From positions 1 to 64,000 of the forward strand of contig NZ_BBQT01000003.1 of assembly GCF_001570625.1 (NCBI RefSeq): a DNA stretch of 64,000 nucleotides, written 5' to 3'. Of this stretch, positions 43,121-51,156 are shown in pieces. Position numbers and translations under genes: made by a program. Position 1 is the stretch's first letter; every line of letters begins with the position of its first letter. A model generated the notes under the pieces. It had not been told where the DNA came from. It ran no database searches and saw only the letters and a list, made by a program, of their open reading frames with translations. This DNA is from Syntrophomonas wolfei subsp. methylbutyratica (GTDB taxonomy: Bacteria > Bacillota > Syntrophomonadia > Syntrophomonadales > Syntrophomonadaceae).

Positions 43121-44617
43121 TTGATAGTGGGGATTGACCTGGGAACCACCAACTCGCTGGTAGCTTTTATAAACCGGGAGGGTAAAGCGGAGATCATTAT
43201 AAATGAAAGAGGAGGCCGCCTAACCCCATCGGTAATTTATTTTAAAAATGAGCAGGAGGTTCTGGTGGGAGAAGTGGCCCGCAACCAGGCTTTGCTTAAA
43301 GCCGGGCAAACGATTAGCTCGATTAAAAGACATATGGGATCAGATTTTCAGGCGGAGATCTCGGGCCGGACTTATTCCCCCGTTGAGATTTCCGCTTTAA
43401 TTTTGCGCAAATTAAGCGACTATGCAAAAGAATACCTGGGTCAGGAAATAGAAGCCGCAGTGGTAACTGTACCGGCCTATTTCAATGATAACCAAAGGCA
43501 GGCTACCTATATGGCTGGTGAGTTGGCCGGGCTTAAAATATTGCAGCTTCTTAACGAACCCACGGCGGCAGCTCTGGCCTATGCTTCAGAACAAGCGGAA
43601 AAGGAACATATTCTGGTTTTGGATATTGGTGGAGGAACCCTTGATATAACCCTTATGGAATATGAGAAAGGGCTTTGCCGGGTAAAAGCTACCGGAGGTT
43701 CCAGCAGCCTGGGTGGCATGGATTTTGACCAGCGCCTGGCCGAACATATAGTACAGAGTTTTCAGGAAGCAAACGAGATAGACCTGCGTAATGATATGGT
43801 GGCTATGCAGCAAATCTATATTAATGTGGAAAAGGCCAAACTGGACCTCTCTACGGTAAAAGAATGCTCAGTTTTGATTCCTTACATAAGTATGGGTATG
43901 GCTGGCCCCTTGCATATTAACCAGCTCTTGCAACGGGAGCAATTCAATTACCTCTGCCGTGATTTGTACCAGGAGATCAAGGAACTGATTGGGCAGACCC
44001 TGGAGCGGGCCGAGGTAGATGAAAAATGGATAGATGTAGTGGTTTTCGCGGGTGGCGCCTCCCGGATGCCGGGATTTAGAGAGTTAGTAGCAGAGATCTT
44101 CCCGACAGCAGCTATAAGGACAGAGATTAATCCGGATGAAGTGGTAGCCTTGGGGGCGGCCTTGAAGGCCGGTATGCTTTCCGGCCAGGTCAAGGATGTA
44201 AAGCTCTTCGATGTTACCAGCCATACCCTGGGCATAGAAGATCACGAGGGGGAATTCATCCCTCTTATTGCCGCCAATACCCCTTATCCAACCGTAGAAT
44301 CCAAGCTGTTTACCACGGTTGAAGACAAGCAGGAGGAGGTGATTATTCACATATTGCAACGGGATGAAATGAGTGATGTTGATGGTAGTGAGGATTATAT
44401 TTCCCTGGGCAAGTTTCATTTATCCGGTATCAGGAAAGCGGCAGTTGGCGAAGCCAATATTGATGTAACTTTTGCAATTGATCGTAATGGTATATTACAT
44501 GTATCGGCTATGGATATCGATACTGGCATACAAAATGAAATTGAGATAAATGGGGTAGGATATCTTTCTAAACAGCAGCAGCTTTTTCGCAGGGGTAAAA
44601 ACCTGAAGGTTATATAA
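43121..44617 (+). CDS. Hsp70/DnaK-like protein lacking the helical lid
   Basis: 498 residues, TTG start after GGGGGAG. Full ATPase domain: VGIDLGTTNSLVAF, VVTVPAYFNDNQRQAT, NEPTAAALAY, LDIGGGTLDITLM, VVFAGGASRMPG. The beta-type substrate domain (TLGIEDH ... NGILHVSAMD) is present, but the protein ends about 110 residues before a normal DnaK C-terminus, so the helical lid is missing. No grpE or dnaJ beside it. Its place inside the che cluster suggests a dedicated role, perhaps in array or client assembly. Confidence 0.88.
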   Translation: MIVGIDLGTTNSLVAFINREGKAEIIINERGGRLTPSVIYFKNEQEVLVGEVARNQALLKAGQTISSIKRHMGSDFQAEISGRTYSPVEISALILRKLSDYAKEYLGQEIEAAVVTVPAYFNDNQRQATYMAGELAGLKILQLLNEPTAAALAYASEQAEKEHILVLDIGGGTLDITLMEYEKGLCRVKATGGSSSLGGMDFDQRLAEHIVQSFQEANEIDLRNDMVAMQQIYINVEKAKLDLSTVKECSVLIPYISMGMAGPLHINQLLQREQFNYLCRDLYQEIKELIGQTLERAEVDEKWIDVVVFAGGASRMPGFRELVAEIFPTAAIRTEINPDEVVALGAALKAGMLSGQVKDVKLFDVTSHTLGIEDHEGEFIPLIAANTPYPTVESKLFTTVEDKQEEVIIHILQRDEMSDVDGSEDYISLGKFHLSGIRKAAVGEANIDVTFAIDRNGILHVSAMDIDTGIQNEIEINGVGYLSKQQQLFRRGKNLKVI

Positions 44618-44750
44618 AATCTTTAAGGAGGGTTAATTAAATGGCAAAAAAACTGGCAAAACCGGCAAGTACTATGACAGAAAAACGGGAATAGCGGTTA
44701 AACAAGAAAACGGCGATGAGATTACCAAGAAGAGGGAAATAGCCAGGAAA

Positions 44751-45455
44751 ATGGCTCAGGAAAAAGCCCGGGCCCGCACCCTGGCCAAGCAGCAGGCTAT
44801 GGCGGAAAGGATCGCATCAGCTTCGGAACAACTGGTAGCAGGAATTGAAGAGTCTAATGCGGCTGGTCAGGAATTTACCCGTCTGGTGGAAGTGGTAGCT
44901 GCCAACGGGGAGAAGATGGGCAGTAGTGCGGAACAGATGCGGGTAGCCAGTGTGCAGCTCAACCGCTCCGCTGTCGACTTGAACCAGCAGTTGCAGAAGC
45001 TGTACCAGGCTGCTTTGAATGGCAATGTCGGGGCCAGGGAAGCCATCAAGGCTATGCAGGCTATGCAGAGCCAACTTAAGGAAGCCGGGGACAAAAATCA
45101 GCAATCAGCCCGGAGAATTGAAGAATTAGAACAGCAGTCCCGGCAGATCGGAGAAATAGTCCAGGCGGTGGTTATGATAGCGGATCAGACCAACCTGCTG
45201 GCCTTGAACGCCGCCATTGAGGCCGCCCGGGCCGGTGAACATGGCCGGGGTTTTGCTGTGGTGGCTGATGAAGTGCGCAACCTGGCTGAGACCTCGGAAC
45301 GCTCCGCTCGCGACATCCGCGGGGTGGTGGAAGAGATCCGGACCGGGGTCGAAGCGGTGGTAGAGGACATTAACAAAACGGTACAGGACTTTGATGAGAT
45401 GCAGAAGGATTTGCAGGATAGTGTTGATGGTTTTGAAAAAATGGGATGGTTTTGA
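44751..45455 (+). CDS. Methyl-accepting chemotaxis signalling domain, 5' part of the split receptor
   Basis: 234 residues as read from an internal ATG without a good ribosome site. Coiled coil with the canonical hairpin tip [20 protein letters not shown] and [16 protein letters not shown], required for CheA/CheW contact. The last residues (FEKMGWF) result from the 19-base duplication. Open reading upstream continues to the A7 region in the same frame. Confidence 0.75.
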   Translation: MAQEKARARTLAKQQAMAERIASASEQLVAGIEESNAAGQEFTRLVEVVAANGEKMGSSAEQMRVASVQLNRSAVDLNQQLQKLYQAALNGNVGAREAIKAMQAMQSQLKEAGDKNQQSARRIEELEQQSRQIGEIVQAVVMIADQTNLLALNAAIEAARAGEHGRGFAVVADEVRNLAETSERSARDIRGVVEEIRTGVEAVVEDINKTVQDFDEMQKDLQDSVDGFEKMGWF

Positions 45456-45465
45456 AAAAATGGGA
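45428..45465 (+). repeat. 19-bp tandem duplication causing a frameshift
   Basis: TGGTTTTGAAAAAATGGGA occurs at 45428-45446 and immediately again at 45447-45465. Nineteen is not a multiple of three, so the second copy moves the receptor reading frame. Reading with one copy gives ...[17 protein letters not shown]..., continuous with the downstream frame. Confidence 0.95.
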
Positions 45466-46605
45466 CAGCTTTTCGGCCAGTATAACGAGCATATTGATAA
45501 TGAAGTAAAGAATTCAGACTTGCTGGCACAGAATGCCAATGAATTCCTGGCGGGCAGTGAAAACATCGCTTCGGCTAATGAGGAAGCGGTCAGTGGAACC
45601 CAGGAAATCGCCAAAGCGGTAGTGGAGCAAAGCAAAGCCCTGGCAGAAGTCAATGTAGCCAGCCAGGAGCTCAGCGAAATGGCGGAGGATTTGAAGACCT
45701 CCACCAATATCAACAAATCGGCGGAAGAAGTAGCGGCTACGGCCGAACAATTATCAGCCAACATTGAAGAACTGAGCACCTCGGCAACGCAAATTGCCAG
45801 CTCTTTAATGCAGCTGGCGGAAGCGGCCCGTTCGATTAATGAGGAAACTCATAAGGCGGTTTCCCTGAGTGTAGACTGCGGGAAAGCTACGGAAGAAATA
45901 GTAGCGGTGGCGGCTATTGCTGGTGAAGTAATTGAAGAAGTTAGCCAGACCCTGGAGCATAATCGCGCTCTGGCCCGGGCGGTGTGGGATCGCATCCGCA
46001 GTTGCATGGAATCTTACCAGGGAACCAATGCTGCAGTAGAGGAACTGCAGGAGAAAATCCGCCGGATTGAGAAAATTGTGGACACCATTGAAAATGTTTC
46101 CATTCAGACCAATATGCTGGCCGTAAACGGCTTTGTGGAAGCAGCCACCGCCGGGGAGCACGGCCGGGGATTTTCCGTGGTGGCCGGCGATATTCGGAAT
46201 CTGGCTAGCGAGTCGGGGGAAAATGCGGACAAGATTAAGGACCTGGTAAGGGATATTCAAATGCAGATGGGTAAAGTAATCGGGGAAATATTACAGTCGG
46301 AAAACTCCACCCATAAAGCCGATGAGATGGCGGAAGAAGCGGCTCAGAAAAATCAGGCTGTTACTAATACCCTGGGAGAAATCGATGTGGCGAAAAAAGC
46401 CTCTTTAGGAATTGTGAATGAGATTAAGAAGGCAGTGGCGGAAAACGAACGGGAAAGTCATGAGGTAGCTGAAGTTATGGAACAAGTCAAAGTACAGGTT
46501 GAAGATGCTTCCCGCGTGGCCGATGAACAGGCCAAAGCTATTGACGAACTGGCCAATTCTATAGAAGAAATCGCCTCTATCGCCGATGAAATGCAGGCTA
46601 ATTAA
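45460..46605 (+). CDS. Second MCP-like half of the split receptor
   Basis: About 381 residues from an internal ATG inside the duplicated unit. Alternating Ala/Glu-rich heptads and a second, divergent tip SIQTNMLAVNGFVEAATAGE with GFSVVAGDIRNLASES. Possible methylation-type EE pairs flank it. Whether it is translated independently is unknown; an AAAAAATGGG context offers no proper ribosome site. Confidence 0.65.
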   Translation: MGQLFGQYNEHIDNEVKNSDLLAQNANEFLAGSENIASANEEAVSGTQEIAKAVVEQSKALAEVNVASQELSEMAEDLKTSTNINKSAEEVAATAEQLSANIEELSTSATQIASSLMQLAEAARSINEETHKAVSLSVDCGKATEEIVAVAAIAGEVIEEVSQTLEHNRALARAVWDRIRSCMESYQGTNAAVEELQEKIRRIEKIVDTIENVSIQTNMLAVNGFVEAATAGEHGRGFSVVAGDIRNLASESGENADKIKDLVRDIQMQMGKVIGEILQSENSTHKADEMAEEAAQKNQAVTNTLGEIDVAKKASLGIVNEIKKAVAENERESHEVAEVMEQVKVQVEDASRVADEQAKAIDELANSIEEIASIADEMQAN

Positions 46606-46642
46606 GAAGGAGGACGCAAAATAAGAAGCGGGAGGGATCGGG

Positions 46643-48199
46643 ATGAGTGTTGAAAGCGTTTTCTCCTCAGGTGAAATGCAACTGGTTACCTTTGCTTTAG
46701 GTGAAGAGACTTTTGGTATAGATATTATGAATGTGCAGGAAATAATCCGTATTCCTTCGATTACGGTAGTACCTCAGGCGGCTGCCTATGTGGAAGGGGT
46801 TACCAACCTTCGGGGGCACATCCTGCCGGTAATTGATACCCGGGCCAAGTTTGGCCTGCAGAAAAAAGAAAGAGAAGTATCCAGCCGCGTTATCGTAGTG
46901 GATGTAAACGGTAAAACCGTGGGCCTCAGTGTGGACTCAGTTTCCGAAGTTCTGCGGGTGGATACCGAGCGAATTGAAGCTGCTCCAGCGACGATAACCG
47001 GGGTGGATAGCAGTTCCATAAGCGGGGTGGTCAAGCTTAACGACCAGAAAAAGCTGGCCATGATTCTGGATGTGGCCAGTGTTTGCAGTATGGAAAAGTC
47101 AAGCGCTGCAGAGGGTGCAGGTTTTAGAAAAGGAGTAGAGCAAGCCCGGAAAAAAGAGGAAAAGGCATTGGATGAAGTACAGCTGGTTTCTTTTCTCTTG
47201 GGAAATGAAGAATTCGGCCTGGAAATCGAAAGGGTACGCGAGATAATTCGCTACCCGGAAATCGTCAAGGTACCCAATGTTGCTCCCTATATCAAAGGAT
47301 TAATTTCTTTGCGGGATACCTTGATGCCCATAATCGACCTGCGGGTCAAGCTAAATATGGGCAGTGAAGAAAACACCATCAGCACCCGGGTGGTAGTGGC
47401 TGATTTGGAAGGGGTCATGGTAGGACTTATTGTGGACAAGGTATTTGAGGTTACCCGGGTACCCCAGGATACCATTTTTCCTCCTCCGCAGGCTTTAAGC
47501 GGAGAAACCGGGGAGAGATTAAAGGGTATTGCTCGTTTGGAGGAAGGGAAGCGCATCATAATGCTGATGGATTTGCAGGATATCATCAGCAGTGAAGAGC
47601 TTCAGGAAATTGAGCAATTCGAGTCAAAGCAGGATATCGAAGAAGAAACTCTGGAACAGGAACTACAAGAAGATGAGGAACAGATGGTGGTTTTTCGCCT
47701 GGCCGGGGAACAATTCGGGGTGCGCATAACCCAGGTGCAGGAAATCAATCGTCTTTCCAAGATTACCAAAGTCCCCCGCGCGCCGGAATATGTAGAAGGG
47801 GTAGTAAATCTCCGGGGAGAAGTAATTCCGGTAATTGACTTGAGAAAGCGCTTTGCCATGGGACATAAGGATTACACCGAGTTTACCCGGATTATTGTCA
47901 GCGACATTAACAAGAAAAAAGTGGGTCTCATCGTGGATGAAGTCCTGGAGGTATTGAGGGTGTCTCACCAGCTGCTGGAGGAAGCCCCCGAGATTCTGCA
48001 GGATAAAGAGGTGCAGCGTTTTATGGATGGCATAGCCAACCTGGATAAAAGGATGATAATGCTGCTTAATCTGGAAAACATCCTCCTGGAGAAGGAGTGG
48101 AAGAAAATATCCCAAATCGGGCAAAACGAAGTCCCGGTCTCCAAAAGGGCTGCTCCTAAATTAAAAAAACAGGGTAAAGGAAAACAATCCAATGATTAA
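46643..48199 (+). CDS. Triple CheW-domain coupling protein
   Basis: 518 residues with GGGAGGGAT upstream. Three complete CheW modules: about 10-150, 175-315 and 340-500, each with the VxEIxRxxxIxxVPxxxxYVxGxxNLRG-type core and a later GLxVDxVxEVxRV segment. Acidic linkers join them (EQELQEDEEQMVVF). A single chain could bridge several CheA/receptor units, replacing separate CheW copies. It overlaps cheB by 8 bases. Confidence 0.93.
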   Translation: MSVESVFSSGEMQLVTFALGEETFGIDIMNVQEIIRIPSITVVPQAAAYVEGVTNLRGHILPVIDTRAKFGLQKKEREVSSRVIVVDVNGKTVGLSVDSVSEVLRVDTERIEAAPATITGVDSSSISGVVKLNDQKKLAMILDVASVCSMEKSSAAEGAGFRKGVEQARKKEEKALDEVQLVSFLLGNEEFGLEIERVREIIRYPEIVKVPNVAPYIKGLISLRDTLMPIIDLRVKLNMGSEENTISTRVVVADLEGVMVGLIVDKVFEVTRVPQDTIFPPPQALSGETGERLKGIARLEEGKRIIMLMDLQDIISSEELQEIEQFESKQDIEEETLEQELQEDEEQMVVFRLAGEQFGVRITQVQEINRLSKITKVPRAPEYVEGVVNLRGEVIPVIDLRKRFAMGHKDYTEFTRIIVSDINKKKVGLIVDEVLEVLRVSHQLLEEAPEILQDKEVQRFMDGIANLDKRMIMLLNLENILLEKEWKKISQIGQNEVPVSKRAAPKLKKQGKGKQSND

Positions 48200-49253
48200 G
48201 GTATTGATTGCCGATGACTCTGCGTTAATGCGTAAAATGCTCAAGCAAATATTAGAATCCGATCCGGAAATCCAGGTGGTGGGAGCGGCCCGGGATGGCG
48301 AGGATGTTGTGATTAAAGCCCGCGAATATCGTCCGGATGTCGTTACCATGGATGTTAATATGCCTAAACAGGATGGGATAACTGCTCTGCAGTATATTGT
48401 AAACGAAGAAATATGTCCGGTGCTTATGGTTTCCTCCCTTACTCAGGAGGGAGCCATGACTACTTTTGAAGCACTGGAACTGGGCGCGTTTGATTTTGTA
48501 GGTAAACCCGGGGGGACGGTTTCCAGTTCCAGTGATATGAAAAAGGTTGCAGCCGAGATTATCAATAAGATTAGAGCTGCCGCTCAGTTGAAGAACCGTG
48601 TGGTTAAAAGAGAAAGATTGGCCCGGGGGCAGCGCCAACCGGTTGTAAAGAAAAAAGCTCCCCCCCGACCGGGTCGGGAAGTTACCAAAGCAGTAGCCAT
48701 GGGTATATCCACTGGTGGACCGAAAATGATATATGAAGTAGTTCCGTTGATTCCACCGGATATCAATGCCGCTCTTTTTCTGGTTCAACACATGCCCCCT
48801 AACTTTACTCCCGCCTATGTCAAAAGGCTTAATGAGGCCTGTCAGATAGAGGTTATTGAGGCCCGGGCCGGGATTAAGGTTGAACCGGGTGTATTATATG
48901 TGGGCAGTGGAGGCCGCCACTTGAACCTGGTGAAAAATACCGCTGGTGATGTAATAATTAGGCTTAGTTCCAAACCGGACCATCTTTTCATCCCTTCAGT
49001 CAGCGTAATGATGGAATCAGTTTTGAAGGTTTTTAGCAATAGAACCATAGGAGTTTTGATGACCGGGATGGGTAATGATGGTGCTGATAGCATGGTTAAT
49101 ATCAGGCAGGCAGGGGGCATTACCATTGCTGAATCCGAAGAAAGCGCCATCGTCTTTGGCATGCCCGGAGATGCCATCAAGAGAGGCGGAGCGGAAATAG
49201 TAGTTCCCATCTGGAATATAGCTCGTGAAATTATACGGGCGGTAAACCGCTAA
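48192..49253 (+). CDS. cheB: CheB protein-glutamate methylesterase
   Basis: 353 residues. N-terminal receiver with Asp54 in VVTMDVNMPKQDG; C-terminal esterase with the Ser in GISTGGPKMIYEV, His in LVQHMPPNFTP and Asp in MTGMGNDGADSM, the usual triad. A Pro/Arg/Lys linker joins them. Removes methyl groups placed by CheR. Confidence 0.96.
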   Translation: MIKVLIADDSALMRKMLKQILESDPEIQVVGAARDGEDVVIKAREYRPDVVTMDVNMPKQDGITALQYIVNEEICPVLMVSSLTQEGAMTTFEALELGAFDFVGKPGGTVSSSSDMKKVAAEIINKIRAAAQLKNRVVKRERLARGQRQPVVKKKAPPRPGREVTKAVAMGISTGGPKMIYEVVPLIPPDINAALFLVQHMPPNFTPAYVKRLNEACQIEVIEARAGIKVEPGVLYVGSGGRHLNLVKNTAGDVIIRLSSKPDHLFIPSVSVMMESVLKVFSNRTIGVLMTGMGNDGADSMVNIRQAGGITIAESEESAIVFGMPGDAIKRGGAEIVVPIWNIAREIIRAVNR

Positions 49254-49282
49254 AACTACTTTAAAATTGGAGGTGGAACAGG

Positions 49283-49672
49283 ATGAAGGGTATTAGAGCG
49301 GACGGAACTCCCATAAAAGTGATGGCGGTAGATGATTCCCCTATTTCACGCAAAATGATAAAAAAAGCCCTGGAACCGGAAGGTTTTTTAATAGTAGGAG
49401 AAGCAGGCAATGGTAAAGAAGCAGTGGAAAGCTACCCGCAGTTTCAGCCCGACATTATAACCATGGATGTAACTATGCCCATAATGGACGGTTTGGATGC
49501 TGCCAGTATGATAAAAGGCATCAATCCCCAACAAAAGATTATAATGCTTAGCGCTATGGGTGATGATGACATAATAAATGAGGCAAAATCCCGAGGAATC
49601 AATGATGTCTGCTGCAAGCCTTTTAAGGCGGAAGAACTTTTGGAGAAGATTCTCAAAGTATTGGAGAATTGA
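49283..49672 (+). CDS. CheY-like response regulator (second)
   Basis: 129 residues, GGAGGTGG before ATG. Receiver only: MAVDDSPISRKM, IITMDVTMPIMDG, MLSAMGDD and CCKPFKAEE. Immediately followed by two CheX genes that would dephosphorylate it. Confidence 0.94.
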   Translation: MKGIRADGTPIKVMAVDDSPISRKMIKKALEPEGFLIVGEAGNGKEAVESYPQFQPDIITMDVTMPIMDGLDAASMIKGINPQQKIIMLSAMGDDDIINEAKSRGINDVCCKPFKAEELLEKILKVLEN

Positions 49673-49681
49673 GGTGATTGA

Positions 49682-50158
49682 ATGGCTACCAATCATATAG
49701 TACCATTTGTCAGGGCCAGTGTAAGCATTTTCCGGGATATGCTGGATTTGGAGGTTAGGAGCGGAGAAACTGAAGAGGAAGGAGACTCCTTTGTTTCCCG
49801 AGGTTTCACGGTTATTATTGGTTTTACCGGGGGATGGAAGGGACGATTTTTTCTGGATATGGGCGGCGAAACCGCGATGCATGTTGCCTCAACCCTTACC
49901 GGAGAAAGTTACAGTACTTTTGCTGAGGAAGAAGTGTTGCTCTCCGGAGCTGAGCTGGGCAATATTATTAGCGGCAATGCCATTACCGATATTAACAACA
50001 ACAACCCCGGCTTAAACCTGCGCCTTACTCCTCCCAGCGTTTTTACCGGGGAGGGTTTGACTATGTTTAATGTGCGGCTTAGTTCTTGTTCCGTACTTCT
50101 GCAGACCGATGCCGGACCCGTCAAAATCAATGTGGCAGTGGAGGAGGGGAATAAATAA
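49682..50158 (+). CDS. cheX: CheX-like CheY-P phosphatase (first)
   Basis: 158 residues; GAGGTGAT ribosome site. CheC/CheX/FliY fold with the E-x2-N catalytic motif in SGAELGNIISGNAI and VIIGFTGGWKGRFFLDM. The family hydrolyses phospho-CheY. Only 2 bases separate its stop from the next cheX. Confidence 0.88.
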   Translation: MATNHIVPFVRASVSIFRDMLDLEVRSGETEEEGDSFVSRGFTVIIGFTGGWKGRFFLDMGGETAMHVASTLTGESYSTFAEEEVLLSGAELGNIISGNAITDINNNNPGLNLRLTPPSVFTGEGLTMFNVRLSSCSVLLQTDAGPVKINVAVEEGNK

Positions 50159-50160
50159 GG

Positions 50161-50619
50161 ATGGATATCAAATACATAAACCCTTTTATAAACGGCCTGC
50201 TAAATGTTTGCACTATGCTGGGCATGAAAGAACTAAAAAGAACCGGATTGAGTAAAAGGGAAAAACTTCAGACCGAGCATGATGTTAATGTAATAATTGG
50301 TCTCGTGGGTGGTTTGAAAGGAAATGTGGTCTTGTCTATGCATGAAGCTACAGCGTGCCATATAGCCTCCACTATGATGGGGGGTATGCCGGTTCCCCAG
50401 TTTGATTTAATGCCCAAGAGCGCCATCTGTGAACTGGCTAATATGGTTGCCGGCAACAGTGTTAGCAATCTTCAGGAGATCGGCAGCCTGGTAGATATAA
50501 CGCCGCCTACCCTTATAAGCGGGAAGAACATGGTTTCCATGATCAGCCTGGTGGAGACACTGGTGATTCAGTTTATCGGGGCAGAAGGCAGCTTCGATCT
50601 TAATATTGCGTTGGAATAG
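50161..50619 (+). CDS. cheX: CheX-like CheY-P phosphatase (second)
   Basis: 152 residues. VIIGLVGGLKGNVVLSM and the E-x2-N motif in AICELANMVAGNSVSNL. Divergent from the preceding copy, so an old duplication. End of the cluster; a long inverted repeat follows. Confidence 0.88.
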   Translation: MDIKYINPFINGLLNVCTMLGMKELKRTGLSKREKLQTEHDVNVIIGLVGGLKGNVVLSMHEATACHIASTMMGGMPVPQFDLMPKSAICELANMVAGNSVSNLQEIGSLVDITPPTLISGKNMVSMISLVETLVIQFIGAEGSFDLNIALE

Positions 50620-50624
50620 CAGGC

Positions 50625-50696
50625 TTACCCCTCACTTTTTCTCATTAGGTTCTTATACCCAGGTACTAGCAATTATGAAATTAGAGTGAGGGGTAA
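50625..50696. repeat. 12-bp perfect inverted repeat (family B ends) after the che cluster
   Basis: TTACCCCTCACT at 50625-50636 and AGTGAGGGGTAA at 50685-50696 with a 48-base loop. Sequence matches the terminal motif of repeat family B. It could act as the cluster's terminator; TTTTCT follows. Confidence 0.65.
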
Positions 50697-50708
50697 AGAA
50701 TTTTCTAA

Positions 50709-50804
50709 TTACCACAAAATCTGTATCAAGAGAGCTATTGATAGAATAATAAAGCCCACCCACCAGATTTTCCAGAATGTTTTCCATGCTTTAGAGTTTC
50801 TCAT
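50709..50804 (-). CDS. 31-residue single-span membrane peptide
   Basis: ATG at 50804 with AAAGGG 6 bases upstream. The product starts MRNSKAWKTFWKIWW, then a hydrophobic run GFIILSIALLIQIL and ends with Trp. A basic, Trp-rich N-terminus before one span is typical of small inner-membrane proteins. No homolog recognised; it lies alone in the 537-base gap, antisense to both neighbours. Confidence 0.45.
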   Translation of the reverse strand: MRNSKAWKTFWKIWWVGFIILSIALLIQILW

Positions 50805-51055
50805 AGTCTACCCTTTCTGGAGTTCCTAGCTATTTCTGTTAATGCAACTATTTTCTCACAATCCGCCTGTTTTTTAAAGTAGCAATTAGCTGACAAGGGT
50901 AATTGCTGGTTCAACTGCAAAAACCCTATTTTCTTGCAAACTAATGCAAATTAATAACTTTTTCCGTAGAATCATAAATCATTAAAGGATTTTATCTAAA
51001 TCTGATGAAAAACCACATAATAGAAAAGTTAGGACAAGATGCTGGCTAATACGCA

Positions 51056-51123
51056 AAAAATTGGCAAAACCGGCAAGTAACAGGACAACTACTTGCTCCT
51101 CACTCCTCACTTTTCTTACTAGT
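51056..51123. repeat. Copy of the receptor-gene 5' end next to a family B repeat
   Basis: 51056-51079 matches 44648-44671 at 23 of 24 positions (AAAAATTGGCAAAACCGGCA...) but then meets TAA. Directly after comes GCTCCTCACTCCTCAC and TTTTCTTACTAG (family B, reversed), just before the carbonic anhydrase gene. Confidence 0.6.
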
Positions 51124-51156
51124 CATAGAAAACTACAAAATGGAAGGAGTTAACTT

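Larger units (their letters stand above)
44641..46605 (+). pseudogene. Soluble double-MCP receptor gene, interrupted twice
   Basis: AGGAGG precedes ATG 44641, but that frame stops after 17 codons ([11 protein letters not shown]...). A -1 shift at the A7 tract (44646-44652) yields [20 protein letters not shown] and joins the long receptor frame. That frame is broken again at 45428-45465 by a 19-base tandem duplication; removing one copy gives an uninterrupted protein of about 648 residues. It has no membrane span and contains two MCP signalling tips ([20 protein letters not shown] and SIQTNMLAVNGFVEAATAGE). Status may be decayed, recoded, phase-variable or assembly error. Confidence 0.8.

Noticed and set aside
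45126-45779. 217-codon open frame antisense to the receptor gene
   Set aside because: A product of the Ala/Glu-rich coiled-coil codons on the plus strand. It has no ribosome site and runs over the duplication.
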